Part shown: piece after piece, positions 54,451-63,463 of the stretch
Numbering within the stretch: the first letter of the stretch is position 1
Layout: each line of letters opens with the position of its first letter
NCBI RefSeq assembly: GCF_001296045.1
Contig: NZ_LJHS01000026.1
Coordinates: 143,673-207,672 of the forward strand
DNA from: Rhizobium sp. AAP43
Lineage (GTDB): Bacteria; Pseudomonadota; Alphaproteobacteria; Rhizobiales; Rhizobiaceae
Direction of reading: 5' to 3'
DNA: 64,000 nucleotides
Program-made: the position numbers and the translations under genes
The notes under the pieces: generated by a model
Database searches by the model: none
What the model was told of the DNA's origin: nothing
What the model saw: the letters and a program-made list of their open reading frames with translations, nothing else

Positions 54451-56727
54451 TTATCCAGAGAACTTGCCGCTGCGGGGGAAGCCCTTCGGCACGGTTCGTC
54501 CTGCAGTAGCCCGGTCACCCATCCATTCCAGGAGCTCATCCTTGGACTTGAGGAATGTACGCCCTGCGCTGTCCGCCCAGGTCAGACCGTCTGCGATGGC
54601 AAAGCACTTTACATCAGACACGCCACCATCCTTGTAGCGCTGCAGACGAACGCCCTTGCCGCGCGTCATTTCCGGAATCTGGACCAGCGGGAAGACAACC
54701 ATCTTTCGGTTCTCGCCGACAACGGCCACATGGTCGCCGGAAACCTGGACGACGAGGCGCGTCTCGTCCGGCATGCCAACATTCATGATCTGCTTGCCCT
54801 TGCGGGTATTGGCAATGACTTCGCCTTCCGCCACCACGAAGCCGTTGCCGGCTGTCGAGACAAGGAGGAGTTTCCGGCTTGCATCATGCACGAAAGCGGT
54901 CAGCACATCCTGGTCGTTTTCCATGTCGACAATGATGCGCAGCGGCTCACCATGGCCGCGGCCGCCCGGCAACTTGTCGCCACCGAGCGTGTAGACCTTG
55001 CCACCGGTCGTAACGATCAGGATCTTGTCGGTGGTCTGGGCCGGGAACGCCACCTTCAACCCGTCGCCTTCCTTGAAGGTCAGCGACGACGTATCGGCGA
55101 TATGACCCTTCAAGGCCCTGATCCAGCCCTTTTCCGAGATGACGACCGTGATCGGCTCCTTCTCGATCATGGCCTGCTGAATCGCTTCAACATCGGCATC
55201 TGGCGCGTCGGCAAACAGCGTGCGGCGGCGGCCAAGCTCCGTTGCCTTGGCGTATTTCTTCTTCACCTCGCCGATTTCCCAGGCGACCGTCTGCCACTGC
55301 TTTTCCGGTGAAGCGAGCAAGGATTCGATCTCGGCTTTCTCTGCCGAAAGTTCCTCATGCTCCTTGCGGATCTCGAATTCCTCGAGCTTGCGCAAATTGC
55401 GCAGCCGCATGTTGAGGATGGCTTCGGCCTGATTGTCCGTCAGGTCCCAGCGCGCGACCATCACCTGCTTCGGCTCGTCCTCCTCTCGGATGATCCGGAT
55501 CACCTCGTCAAGGTTAAGGTAGGCGATCAGCAGGCCGCCAAGAATTTCGAGGCGACGGTCGATGGCCGCAAGGCGGAACATCGAGCGCCGCACAAGGACC
55601 TCCTTGCGATGGGCGAGCCATTCCGCAAGAACGTCACGCAGCCCCATGACCTTGGGCACCTTACCCTGGGACAGCACGTTCATATTGAGCGGAATACGGC
55701 TTTCGAGCTCGGTCAGCTTGAACAGCGATTCCATCAGCAACGTCGCGTCGACGGTCCGGCTTTTTGGCACCAGCACGACGCGCACATCCTCGGCGCTTTC
55801 GTCGCGGATGTCCTCCAGCAAAGGCAAGCGGCGCGCGATCAGCAATTCGGCGATCTTCTCGATCAGGCGCGACTTCTGCACCTGGAAGGGGATCTGTGTG
55901 ACGACGATCTGATAACCGCCGCGGCCGAGATCCTCGATCTCCCACTTGGCACGAACGCGAAAACCGCCGCGACCGGTACGGTAGGTTTCGAGCATCGATG
56001 CCCGGCTTTCGACGATGATCCCACCGGTCGGAAAGTCAGGCCCCTCGATGCCGCCACGCTCGGGATGGGCCGGATCGGCAAACAGTTCCTCGACGGTCGC
56101 CTCGGGGTTCTTGATCAGGTGAAGCGCTGCGTCGCAGAGTTCGTGGGCATTGTGTGGCGGAATCGACGTCGCCATGCCGACCGCAATGCCGGAGGAACCG
56201 TTGGCAAGCAGGTTCGGAAAGGCGCCGGGCATGACGACAGGTTCGTCGTCTTCCTCGTTATAGGTCGGCCGGAAGTCGACTGCGTCCTGATCGATACCTT
56301 CGAGCAGGAGAGCCGCGACGTCGGTCATGCGGGCTTCGGTGTAACGATAGGCAGCCGCGCTGTCGCCGTCGATATTGCCAAAGTTGCCCTGGCCGTCGAC
56401 GATCGGATAGCGCTGTGAAAAGTCCTGCGCGAGGCGCACCAGAGCATCGTAAACCGACTGGTCGCCATGCGGGTGGAACTTACCGATAACGTCACCGACA
56501 ATACGGGCGCACTTCTTGAAGGCCGAGTTCGGCCGAATGCCCATTTCGCTCATCGCATGGATGATACGACGATGCACGGGTTTCAACCCGTCACGAACGT
56601 CCGGCAATGCGCGGTGCATGATGGTCGACAGCGCGTAGGCGAGATAACGCTCTTCGAGCGCCGCCTTCAGATCGACCGGCTGAATGTTGTCGCCACCCTC
56701 ATCGGGCGGAAGCTGATTTTTCCCCAT
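54451..56727 (-). CDS. parC: DNA topoisomerase IV subunit A
   Basis: Decatenates chromosomes with ParE. 758 residues; winged helix and tower domains with active Tyr in [11 protein letters not shown] (about 127), GxDFPTGG as [12 protein letters not shown], and the C-terminal beta-pinwheel ([25 protein letters not shown]). The quinolone-pocket region reads [24 protein letters not shown] (Asp and Ser/Gln positions GDQS). Length and GyrA-box absence point to ParC rather than GyrA. Confidence 0.96.
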   Translation of the reverse strand: MGKNQLPPDEGGDNIQPVDLKAALEERYLAYALSTIMHRALPDVRDGLKPVHRRIIHAMSEMGIRPNSAFKKCARIVGDVIGKFHPHGDQSVYDALVRLAQDFSQRYPIVDGQGNFGNIDGDSAAAYRYTEARMTDVAALLLEGIDQDAVDFRPTYNEEDDEPVVMPGAFPNLLANGSSGIAVGMATSIPPHNAHELCDAALHLIKNPEATVEELFADPAHPERGGIEGPDFPTGGIIVESRASMLETYRTGRGGFRVRAKWEIEDLGRGGYQIVVTQIPFQVQKSRLIEKIAELLIARRLPLLEDIRDESAEDVRVVLVPKSRTVDATLLMESLFKLTELESRIPLNMNVLSQGKVPKVMGLRDVLAEWLAHRKEVLVRRSMFRLAAIDRRLEILGGLLIAYLNLDEVIRIIREEDEPKQVMVARWDLTDNQAEAILNMRLRNLRKLEEFEIRKEHEELSAEKAEIESLLASPEKQWQTVAWEIGEVKKKYAKATELGRRRTLFADAPDADVEAIQQAMIEKEPITVVISEKGWIRALKGHIADTSSLTFKEGDGLKVAFPAQTTDKILIVTTGGKVYTLGGDKLPGGRGHGEPLRIIVDMENDQDVLTAFVHDASRKLLLVSTAGNGFVVAEGEVIANTRKGKQIMNVGMPDETRLVVQVSGDHVAVVGENRKMVVFPLVQIPEMTRGKGVRLQRYKDGGVSDVKCFAIADGLTWADSAGRTFLKSKDELLEWMGDRATAGRTVPKGFPRSGKFSG

Positions 56728-56933
56728 GTGACTTGCCTAGACGAGCCGCAGCCAAACAGCAAGAAATCTGCGGATTCTCCCTGTGGATTAAGGGATTGTG
56801 ACGGCCATCACCGCCTTGTTAAACAATCCCCACTAAGGCGAAACCTGTGGACGTTTTTCCAATCCCTTTTATAAGAACAGATGCGCGCCCGCTCCGCTGA
56901 AAGGCCCGGGCCCAGCCATCAAAGGAAGACCAG

Positions 56934-58136
56934 ATGACCCTTAACCGATCCATGAAATCGCTCCTCGCAGGCGCAGCCATCATCGGCTTCGCGAGCCCGG
57001 CTCTCGCCCTTGATGGCCAGGACCTGCTGGCGAAAATCAATGCGTCCTATGCCGCTGGCGGTGGCACGCTATCGGCTGAATCCATAGAAGTGGATGGCAG
57101 CGACGTCACGATGAAGAACGTCAAGTTCAGCGTCGGCGCAGCCGGCACGCCTGGCGAAACCCCGCTGACGCTGAGCGAACTCTCGCTGCAGGGCGTCAGT
57201 GAAGAGGAAGGTGGCGCCTACCTCATCGAGAAGGTCGAATTCCCGGAAGTCGACTTCAAGGAAGACAAGACCAGCATCTCCGTGACCGAGCTTTATCTGT
57301 CCGGCGTCTACATCCCTGGCGATCCGAATGCCGAAGGCCTCGATTCGATGATGTTCTATGACGAGGCCCATAGCGGCCCCATCGACATCACAATCGATGG
57401 CAAGTCGGTTTTCAGCATGACGGAAGCCGTGGCCACCATGGGTCTTTCGGAAGACGAGAGCACCATGACCTTCGAAGCCAGCGCGACCGGTCTCAAGGCT
57501 GATCTCAGCACGATCGAGGATCCGAAGGCCAAGGAAGCCGTCGAAGCTCTGCAGCTCACCACACTTGACGGTTCGCTCAACATGTCGGGCAGCTGGGAAG
57601 TCGAAAGCGGCACGATCGAAGTTGACGACTATTCGATCGACTTCTCCAATGTTGGCAAGCTCAGCCTGGCGTTCAGCATGTCCGGTTACACGCTGGATCT
57701 CGTGAAGCAGTTGCAGGAACAGGCCCGCACGATGCAGGGCCAGCCGCAGGACGAACAGGCCCAGCAGGCCGCTGGCCTCGCCATGCTCGGCCTCGTCCAG
57801 CAGATGACGCTGGTCAATGCCAAGATTCGTTTCGAAGACGCCGGCATCACCAAGCGCGGCTTCGACTATGCCGGCAAGACGCAGGGCACGGACGGCAACC
57901 AGATGGCACAGATGGTCAAGGGCATGGTTCCCCTGCTCCTCGCCCAGGCCAATCTCGGCGCGCTTCAGAACGAGATCACGGCAGCCGTCAACAGCTATGT
58001 TGACGATCCGAAGGCCCTGACGATCGTGGCCGCTCCGGCAAGCCCGGTCGCCTTCCCGATGATCATGGGTGCTGCCATGGGCGCTCCGGACTCGATCCCG
58101 ACGCTGATCGGCCTCAAGGTCACCGCGAACGACTGA
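56934..58136 (+). CDS. Periplasmic protein, function unknown
   Basis: A 400-residue exported protein: signal peptide LLAGAAIIGFASPALA with cleavage before LDGQ, then a long beta-rich acidic region with repeating 'xx-V/I-x-D/E-G-x' strands and a Gln-rich segment (QGQPQDEQAQQAAG). It resembles AsmA-like or lipid-transfer type folds only in general layout; I do not name a family. Divergent from parC by 206 bp, convergent with aspS. Conserved-looking in rhizobia. Confidence 0.75.
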   Translation: MTLNRSMKSLLAGAAIIGFASPALALDGQDLLAKINASYAAGGGTLSAESIEVDGSDVTMKNVKFSVGAAGTPGETPLTLSELSLQGVSEEEGGAYLIEKVEFPEVDFKEDKTSISVTELYLSGVYIPGDPNAEGLDSMMFYDEAHSGPIDITIDGKSVFSMTEAVATMGLSEDESTMTFEASATGLKADLSTIEDPKAKEAVEALQLTTLDGSLNMSGSWEVESGTIEVDDYSIDFSNVGKLSLAFSMSGYTLDLVKQLQEQARTMQGQPQDEQAQQAAGLAMLGLVQQMTLVNAKIRFEDAGITKRGFDYAGKTQGTDGNQMAQMVKGMVPLLLAQANLGALQNEITAAVNSYVDDPKALTIVAAPASPVAFPMIMGAAMGAPDSIPTLIGLKVTAND

Positions 58137-58162
58137 TCCGCCATCTGCTATGTTCATGACAG

Positions 58163-58197
58163 AAAGGCCCGGTTGCGAAAGCAGCCGGGCCTTTTCC
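58163..58197 (+). terminator. Terminator of the periplasmic-protein gene
   Basis: A 14-bp stem (AAAGGCCCGGTTGC with GCAGCCGGGCCTTT, one G-T pair), GAAA loop, then TTTTCC, 26 bp after the stop. Confidence 0.9.
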
Positions 58198-58216
58198 TTG
58201 AGCCATCGTCAAAATG

Positions 58217-58243
58217 AAAAGGCCGGGATGTCTCCCGGCCTCG
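58217..58243 (-). terminator. aspS terminator
   Basis: Stem GGCCGGGA/TCCCGGCC with TGTC loop; on the minus strand it continues into TTTTCATTTT. 24 bp beyond the aspS stop. Confidence 0.9.
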
Positions 58244-58267
58244 CCATTTCAAAATTGTCGGACCCGA

Positions 58268-60058
58268 TCAGTCCTTCTTCGGCTGCGGCACGACGCGCAG
58301 CGCGAGTTCGCGCAGCTGCGTCGGCGTTGCGGGCGACGGCGCGCCCATCAGCAGATCCTGGGCCTGCTGGTTCATCGGGAAGATCGAGATCTCACGCAGG
58401 TTCTTCGCACCGACGAGCAGCATGACCACGCGGTCGATGCCGAAGGCGCAACCGCCATGCGGAGGCGCGCCATACTGGAAGGCGCGGTAGAGGCCGCCGA
58501 AGCGCTCTTCCACGTCCTGCTGGCTCAGACCCACCTTCTCAAACGCCTTGACCATCAGTTCCGGCGACTGGTTACGGATCGAGCCCGAGGCGATTTCGAA
58601 GCCGTTGCAGACCGCGTCGTACTGATAGGCCTTGAGCGTGAGCGGATCCTGGCTGTCGAGCGCTTCCATGCCGCCCTGCGGCATCGAGAAGGGGTTGTGG
58701 GCGAAGTCGATCTTCTTTTCTTCCTCGCTCCATTCGTAGAACGGGAAGTCAACGATCCAGCACATTTCGAAACGATCGCGGTCGACGAGGTTCAGCTCCT
58801 CGCCGGCGCGGGTGCGGGCTTCGCCAGCAAACTTGTAGAACTTCGACGGCTCACCGGCGACGAAGAAGGCAGCGTCGCCCGCTTCCAAGCCGAGCTGGGT
58901 GCGGATCGCTTCCGTGCGCTCTTCGCCGATGTTCTTGGCGAGCGGGCCGGAACCGGCGATCTTGCCATCCTCTTCCTTCCAGAAGATGTAGCCGAGGCCC
59001 GGCTGGCCCTGACCTTGCGCCCAGGCATTCATGCGATCGCAGAATGCGCGCGAGCCACCGGTCTTGGCCGGGATCGCCCAGATCTCAACTTTGGGGTTCG
59101 AGGCGATCATGCCGGCGAAGACCTTGAAGCCGGAATCACGGAAGTGGTCGGTGACGCCTTCCATGACGATCGGGTTGCGCAGGTCCGGCTTGTCGGAGCC
59201 ATATTTGCGGATCGCGACGTCGTAAGGGATGCGCGGCCATTCCTTGGTGACCGGCTTGCCTTCGGCGAACTGCTCGAAGACCGAGGTCATCATCGGCTCC
59301 ATGGTCTGCCAGACATCTTCCTGGGTCACGAAGCTCATCTCGACGTCGAGCTGGTAGAACTCGCCCGGCAGACGGTCGGCGCGCGGGTCTTCATCACGGA
59401 AGCACGGCGCGATCTGGAAGTAGCGGTCGAAACCGGCGACCATCAACAGCTGCTTGTACTGCTGCGGCGCCTGCGGCAGCGCGAAGAACTGGCCTTCGTG
59501 GATACGCGAGGGCACGAGGAAGTCGCGCGCACCTTCCGGTGAAGACGCCGTCAGGATCGGGGTGGTGTATTCGGCAAAACCGGCAGCGGCCATGCCATTG
59601 CGCATGGCGGACACGATCTGGGTGCGCTTGACGATGTTCTTGTGCAGCGTCTCGCGGCGCAGATCGAGGAAGCGGTACTTCAGGCGCACATCTTCCGGAT
59701 AATCGGGCTCACCGAAGACCGGCAGCGGCAGCTCCTTGGCCGCACCGAGGATTTCGATTTCCTGAGCGTAGAGTTCGATCTCGCCGGTTGCCATCGTCTT
59801 GTTGACGGTGTCGTCCGTGCGCGCCTTGACGAGGCCATCGATGCGGATGACCCACTCGCCACGCACGGTTTCAGCCATCTTGAAGGCCGGGCTATCCGGA
59901 TCGGCAACAACCTGTGTGATGCCGTAATGATCACGCAGGTCGATGAAGAGCACGCCGCCATGGTCACGAACACGATGGACCCAGCCCGACAGGCGGACGG
60001 TCTGCCCGACATCGGACTTGCGAAGAGCGGCACAGGTGTGGCTGCGGTAACGATGCAT
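58268..60058 (-). CDS. aspS: Aspartyl-tRNA synthetase
   Basis: Class IIb synthetase of 596 residues charging tRNA-Asp (and perhaps tRNA-Asn). OB-fold anticodon domain starts [28 protein letters not shown]; motif 2 is in [24 protein letters not shown], the bacterial GAD insertion follows, and motif 3 is [29 protein letters not shown] 60058 ([12 protein letters not shown]) is the standard start; the frame is open to 60142. Confidence 0.97.
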   Translation of the reverse strand: MHRYRSHTCAALRKSDVGQTVRLSGWVHRVRDHGGVLFIDLRDHYGITQVVADPDSPAFKMAETVRGEWVIRIDGLVKARTDDTVNKTMATGEIELYAQEIEILGAAKELPLPVFGEPDYPEDVRLKYRFLDLRRETLHKNIVKRTQIVSAMRNGMAAAGFAEYTTPILTASSPEGARDFLVPSRIHEGQFFALPQAPQQYKQLLMVAGFDRYFQIAPCFRDEDPRADRLPGEFYQLDVEMSFVTQEDVWQTMEPMMTSVFEQFAEGKPVTKEWPRIPYDVAIRKYGSDKPDLRNPIVMEGVTDHFRDSGFKVFAGMIASNPKVEIWAIPAKTGGSRAFCDRMNAWAQGQGQPGLGYIFWKEEDGKIAGSGPLAKNIGEERTEAIRTQLGLEAGDAAFFVAGEPSKFYKFAGEARTRAGEELNLVDRDRFEMCWIVDFPFYEWSEEEKKIDFAHNPFSMPQGGMEALDSQDPLTLKAYQYDAVCNGFEIASGSIRNQSPELMVKAFEKVGLSQQDVEERFGGLYRAFQYGAPPHGGCAFGIDRVVMLLVGAKNLREISIFPMNQQAQDLLMGAPSPATPTQLRELALRVVPQPKKD

Positions 60059-60426
60059 GATCAGGTATCCCGAATGTGACGGTCGCCAAGGCGCCATCAA
60101 GACAGGCGCGCGACCGATAGAAAATCGGGCGGAAAAGCGCATGGTGAGGCTGATTTGTCAAGGCTGCGTGGTGTGGGGCGTACGTGGGTTCAATCTGTTT
60201 TAGGCAAACGGAGGGCCCAGTCTCACAAGGGGGGCTGCGTGTTTACTTAAACTCAAGCGCCGAATTCTAGAGCGGCTCGGAAATCCGGGATAACGGAGGC
60301 CGCAACGACAAGTGAGCAAGTGCCGCCCATTGGCAGCCTTTCCGCGACTTCAGTTCAGCGGTAAAAGGCGCTGTAGCTCCTAACTCTGCACGCCTTTCCT
60401 CCCTAAATTTGGCTAAGGCATAAGAG
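60059..60426. other. Gene-free region between aspS and the DUF4238 gene
   Basis: About 368 bp with no supportable gene. It holds the aspS promoter (minus) and the 3' flank of the accessory DUF4238 gene. The last 60 bp, from about 60365, are visibly AT-richer than the aspS side. No integrase, att-like repeat or insertion-sequence end was recognised. Confidence 0.45.
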
Positions 60427-61416
60427 TCATAGCTTGCGAGCTACCTCCATAGGAGCGAAGTCCTCAGTCGGACCGAACTTACTAAGGTCAATTTCCATTC
60501 TATGGTGTCGGTACTTTTGAACTAGTGCAGCTATAGCTGCATCGCGACGGCTAGCGAAAACAAACTGCTCGGCGTTAGCCGCTCTCATGGAGTTGTACAA
60601 TCCGGCGACGTCCTTATCCCTGCGACGCACCATTCCGCTTTCCGTGCTTTCCCATTTCATTTCAAGCATTACCGAAGGTGAGAGCGGCAGCGTGGCCACC
60701 TCAATCGGGCGGGCGATTTGTTCGCTCCTAGATGCTGTTCCGACGAAGGTTTGAACGAGCGGGTTGTCGCTGGTGATGAACCTACTGTTCTGACTCTCGT
60801 AGAGGCTCCACGACATATCAAAGAACTTGTCGGTGAGCTTGTCTGTAACCTGAAACGCCATCAGCCCTGCTCGCTGATTTATGCGCAACTTGTAGCGTCG
60901 GTTCTTCAAGAATTCAGCGATGGCGTCAACGTCGAAATTATTAGGGTCGGCACAAAACGGAGACTCCTTGAAACTCTGAATCTCTTGCCGGAAACGCTGT
61001 TCGTCAGCGAGGATTTTGTTGGTGCGGTTCTGGATGTACGCGCCGTGCAGTTCAGCAACTCGATTTAGGATCGCTGGAGTTCTCGTAGCTAAGGACGAAA
61101 GAAATACCGAATAGTCGGCTTTCTCCTGTCCATCGACCATCAATCCACTGATTAATTTGCGATGGATAGGAGCGGCCTTATTCTCTACCCCCTGCAACCA
61201 TTCGTCTATCCGATCGTCGTACGTGCCATCTTCTTTTCGGACAGAATATATATTGCCCTGAAGGCCAACATTGCTCGGATCACTGAACCGGATCGACGCC
61301 TCAATGTCTTCGGCACGCTTATCGTAGATCCAGAGATGATCCCGGTCATCTAAGAAATGACGTAGATAGAAGTCAGGCACATAGTGGTGGCGTTTGGTTC
61401 GTTTCTGATTTCCCAT
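60427..61416 (-). CDS. DUF4238 protein (accessory gene)
   Basis: A 329-residue protein matching DUF4238: N-terminal KRHHYVPDFYLRHFLDD with the diagnostic HHYVP motif, then an internal region FITSDNPLVQ typical of the family. Biochemical role unknown; DUF4238 genes occur sporadically in mobile or accessory regions. Codon and base composition look AT-richer than the neighbouring core genes (for example 60480-60560 and 61050-61300), suggesting acquisition. No partner gene is adjacent. Start ATG 61416. Confidence 0.85.
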   Translation of the reverse strand: MGNQKRTKRHHYVPDFYLRHFLDDRDHLWIYDKRAEDIEASIRFSDPSNVGLQGNIYSVRKEDGTYDDRIDEWLQGVENKAAPIHRKLISGLMVDGQEKADYSVFLSSLATRTPAILNRVAELHGAYIQNRTNKILADEQRFRQEIQSFKESPFCADPNNFDVDAIAEFLKNRRYKLRINQRAGLMAFQVTDKLTDKFFDMSWSLYESQNSRFITSDNPLVQTFVGTASRSEQIARPIEVATLPLSPSVMLEMKWESTESGMVRRRDKDVAGLYNSMRAANAEQFVFASRRDAAIAALVQKYRHHRMEIDLSKFGPTEDFAPMEVARKL

Positions 61417-61692
61417 GGCAACCCGTGCAGCGTGCAGGATCAGAGCATCCTACCCTCCATAGCCCGTGTCAACAATCGAGCCACATTATAAAGTCGGCAA
61501 AGACGAAGCGGGGCCCAATATTGCGGCCGCCCAACCCAGCGGAACTTTCGAAATGCGTTCCGCATTCAAGCGCCGGAAGAAGGCGGCGACAGGCTCGTCT
61601 AAAGTCACTGGTAGGCAGGTTTCATTAATGCTTGTCTGGAGGATGTCTGCTTTCGGCTAAAGCCCCCCCCAACCACTCGGAATGACGCACCC
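61417..61692. other. Gene-free stretch in the accessory patch
   Basis: About 276 bp between the DUF4238 gene and the TetR remnant. A 64-codon plus-strand ORF (61466-61660) has no ribosome binding site or family match and is probably spurious. A run of eight C (near 61665-61672) precedes the remnant. Confidence 0.4.
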
Positions 61693-61866
61693 TCACTCTG
61701 GCAAAAGCAAGCTCGCCAGATCAAGCGGCGCCGCAAACGGTTCATGGCCCGTGCCGCCCTCCCACTTTAGCTTGCCGCCGATCATCAGATGCGCGTGGCC
61801 GTGGATCTGGGATCAGACGAGCTGTTCGACGGCGGCCCTGCCCTCCGGCGTGTCGCGCTTCAGGTG
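61693..61866 (-). pseudogene. Remnant of a TetR-family regulator (C-terminal fragment)
   Basis: The minus strand encodes a C-terminal fragment nearly colinear with the intact TetR protein at 62326-62928: DTPEGRAAVEQLV, stop, SQIHGHAHLMIGGKLKWEG, then GTGHEPFAAPLDLASLLLPE and stop. The in-frame TGA at 61813-61815 replaces the Trp codon of the intact copy, and no N-terminal HTH precedes it. It is therefore a decayed duplicate or the tail of a lost paralogue. Confidence 0.85.
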
Positions 61867-61913
61867 CTTCAGGCGCCTCTCGGCCCAATCCGGAGATCTA
61901 TTGCCTTCCGACG

Positions 61914-62285
61914 TCACGCGATGGGCGCAGAGAACCGGCGCTCACCCAACTTGAACCAAGCCTTGGCAATCTTGCCATGCGCAATCTCGTAGATGCAGAT
62001 GACATCAACCTCACCCTTTCCTTCCGGAAAGTTGCGGGTCACGGTTTCATGGTCGACGACGACATTGCCGACAACGATGCGTGACAGCAGTTCCCCGTGC
62101 AGATCCGGTTCCTTGAAGCGCTCGATATGCCGCGCTCGAATTTCCGCAGCACTGCCAGCCAGCAGCGTAGAGGGAAAAGCGAAATACTGACAATCGTCGG
62201 CCCACCAAGGCATAAACGCATCGATATCGCGGGCGTTGTAGGCCTCTAGCTGTTCCCGCACCGGACGTTCGACATCATCGTTCAC
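61914..62285 (-). CDS. SnoaL-like / NTF2-fold protein
   Basis: A 123-residue small cone-fold protein (SnoaL/DUF4440 type): REQLEAYNARDIDAFMPWWADDCQYFAFPS at the N-terminus and ICIYEIAHGKIAKAWFKLGE at the C-terminus. Could be an isomerase, hydrolase or binding protein; substrate unknown. Start likely GTG 62285 with AGAGG upstream (TTG 62300 is possible). It lies between the TetR remnant and the intact TetR gene; its last residues (SAPIA) match a segment of TetR, see findings. Confidence 0.8.
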   Translation of the reverse strand: MNDDVERPVREQLEAYNARDIDAFMPWWADDCQYFAFPSTLLAGSAAEIRARHIERFKEPDLHGELLSRIVVGNVVVDHETVTRNFPEGKGEVDVICIYEIAHGKIAKAWFKLGERRFSAPIA

Positions 62286-62325
62286 AGGACACCTCTTCAA
62301 TCCACTCCAAAAAAACCAACAGGCC

Positions 62326-62928
62326 TCACCCAGGCAGCAACACGCTCGCCAAATCCAACGGCGCCGCGAACGGCTCGTGACCCGTGCCGCCCTCCTGCCG
62401 CAGTTTGCCGTCGATCATCAGATGCGCGTGGCCATGGATCTGGGACCAGACCAGCTGCTCGACGGCTGCCCTGCCCTCCGGCGTATCCAGCTTCATGCGT
62501 TGTGCGATGGGAGCAGAGATCTCTTTGAGGACGGCGTGGGCGGCGTTGGCGGGCGGGCCAAGTGCCGGATCGTCCCAGTCGAGGCGGTTGGCGGTGAACA
62601 TCAGACGGAAGAGATGCGGGCGGGACGTGGCGAAGGCGAGATAACCGCGAGAGGCAGCCCGCAATTGCTCTGCCGGATCATCCGGCGCTTGCGCCATGGC
62701 GCTGCGCATCGAGGCGCCAAACAGGCGGAACCCCTCTGCGGCAAAGGCTGTCATCAGGTGGCGGAGCGACGGAAAGTGATGCTCGGGGGCGGCATGGGAT
62801 ACGCCGACGCGGGCGGCCAGCTTGCGCAGCGTCAGGCCCTCGAGGCCGCCCTCCTCCAGCATCGCGAGCCCGGTTTCGATCAGAGCCTGGCGCAAGTCGC
62901 CATGGTGATAGGATTTCTGTTTCGCCAT
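62326..62928 (-). CDS. TetR-family regulator (WHG-domain type)
   Basis: A 200-residue repressor: HTH (YHHGDLRQALIETGLAMLEEGGLEGLTLRKLAARVGVSHAAPEHHFPSLRHL, with recognition helix near residue 40) and a C-terminal WHG domain ending in SQIHGHAHLM. ATG 62928 is the usual start; the frame continues to 62991. Divergent from the DUF4281 gene (100 bp), which may be its target. Confidence 0.9.
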   Translation of the reverse strand: MAKQKSYHHGDLRQALIETGLAMLEEGGLEGLTLRKLAARVGVSHAAPEHHFPSLRHLMTAFAAEGFRLFGASMRSAMAQAPDDPAEQLRAASRGYLAFATSRPHLFRLMFTANRLDWDDPALGPPANAAHAVLKEISAPIAQRMKLDTPEGRAAVEQLVWSQIHGHAHLMIDGKLRQEGGTGHEPFAAPLDLASVLLPG

Positions 62929-63028
62929 ACCCCTGCTTAACCCCTCCCGAACCTCTCTGTCAAAGCCATCTTGACATTGCCAAGTTTTCATTCACTCTTA
63001 ATCTTGTCACCGTCAGGATGAGGTTTTG

Positions 63029-63460
63029 ATGTCCCACGATCAGGTATTCTCCCTGGCCAGCAGCACCGCCATGGTTGGCTGGCTCATGCTTGTTCTCCTG
63101 CCCCGCTGGCCGGCGCTGATCGCCTTCCTCCGCCATGGCCTGATCGGCGCGCTATCGCTCACCTATGCCGTGCTGATCTTTGTCTATTTCTTCCGCGTCG
63201 AGGGCGGTGGCTTTGGGTCGATCGCCGAGGTGCGGGCGCTCTTCATGAGCGATCCCGTTCTGGTGGCCGGCTGGGTGCATTACCTCGCCTTCGATCTCTT
63301 CATCGGCACCTGGATTGCGGCTGAGGCCGACAAGCGCGGTTACAACAGGCTGCTGCAGGTGCCGGTACTGATCGCCACCTTCATGTTCGGTCCGCTCGGC
63401 CTCCTGCTCTTTTGTCTCACCCGCGCCATAGAGGCGGCGCTGACCCTGCGAAAGGTCTGA
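63029..63460 (+). CDS. ABA4-like membrane protein (DUF4281)
   Basis: A 143-residue polytopic protein with four hydrophobic segments matching the ABA4-like/DUF4281 family: GWVHYLAFDLFIGTWIAAEADKRG and FGPLGLLLFCLTR are characteristic. In plants ABA4 acts in neoxanthin synthesis; the bacterial role is unknown. ATG 63029 (TTG 63026 possible). Followed 3 bp later by the next gene, so an operon with it, probably controlled by the divergent TetR protein. Confidence 0.85.
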   Translation: MSHDQVFSLASSTAMVGWLMLVLLPRWPALIAFLRHGLIGALSLTYAVLIFVYFFRVEGGGFGSIAEVRALFMSDPVLVAGWVHYLAFDLFIGTWIAAEADKRGYNRLLQVPVLIATFMFGPLGLLLFCLTRAIEAALTLRKV

Positions 63461-63463
63461 TCG

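Noticed and set aside
61466..61660. 64-codon ORF in the accessory patch
   Set aside because: No ribosome binding site, no recognisable domain.
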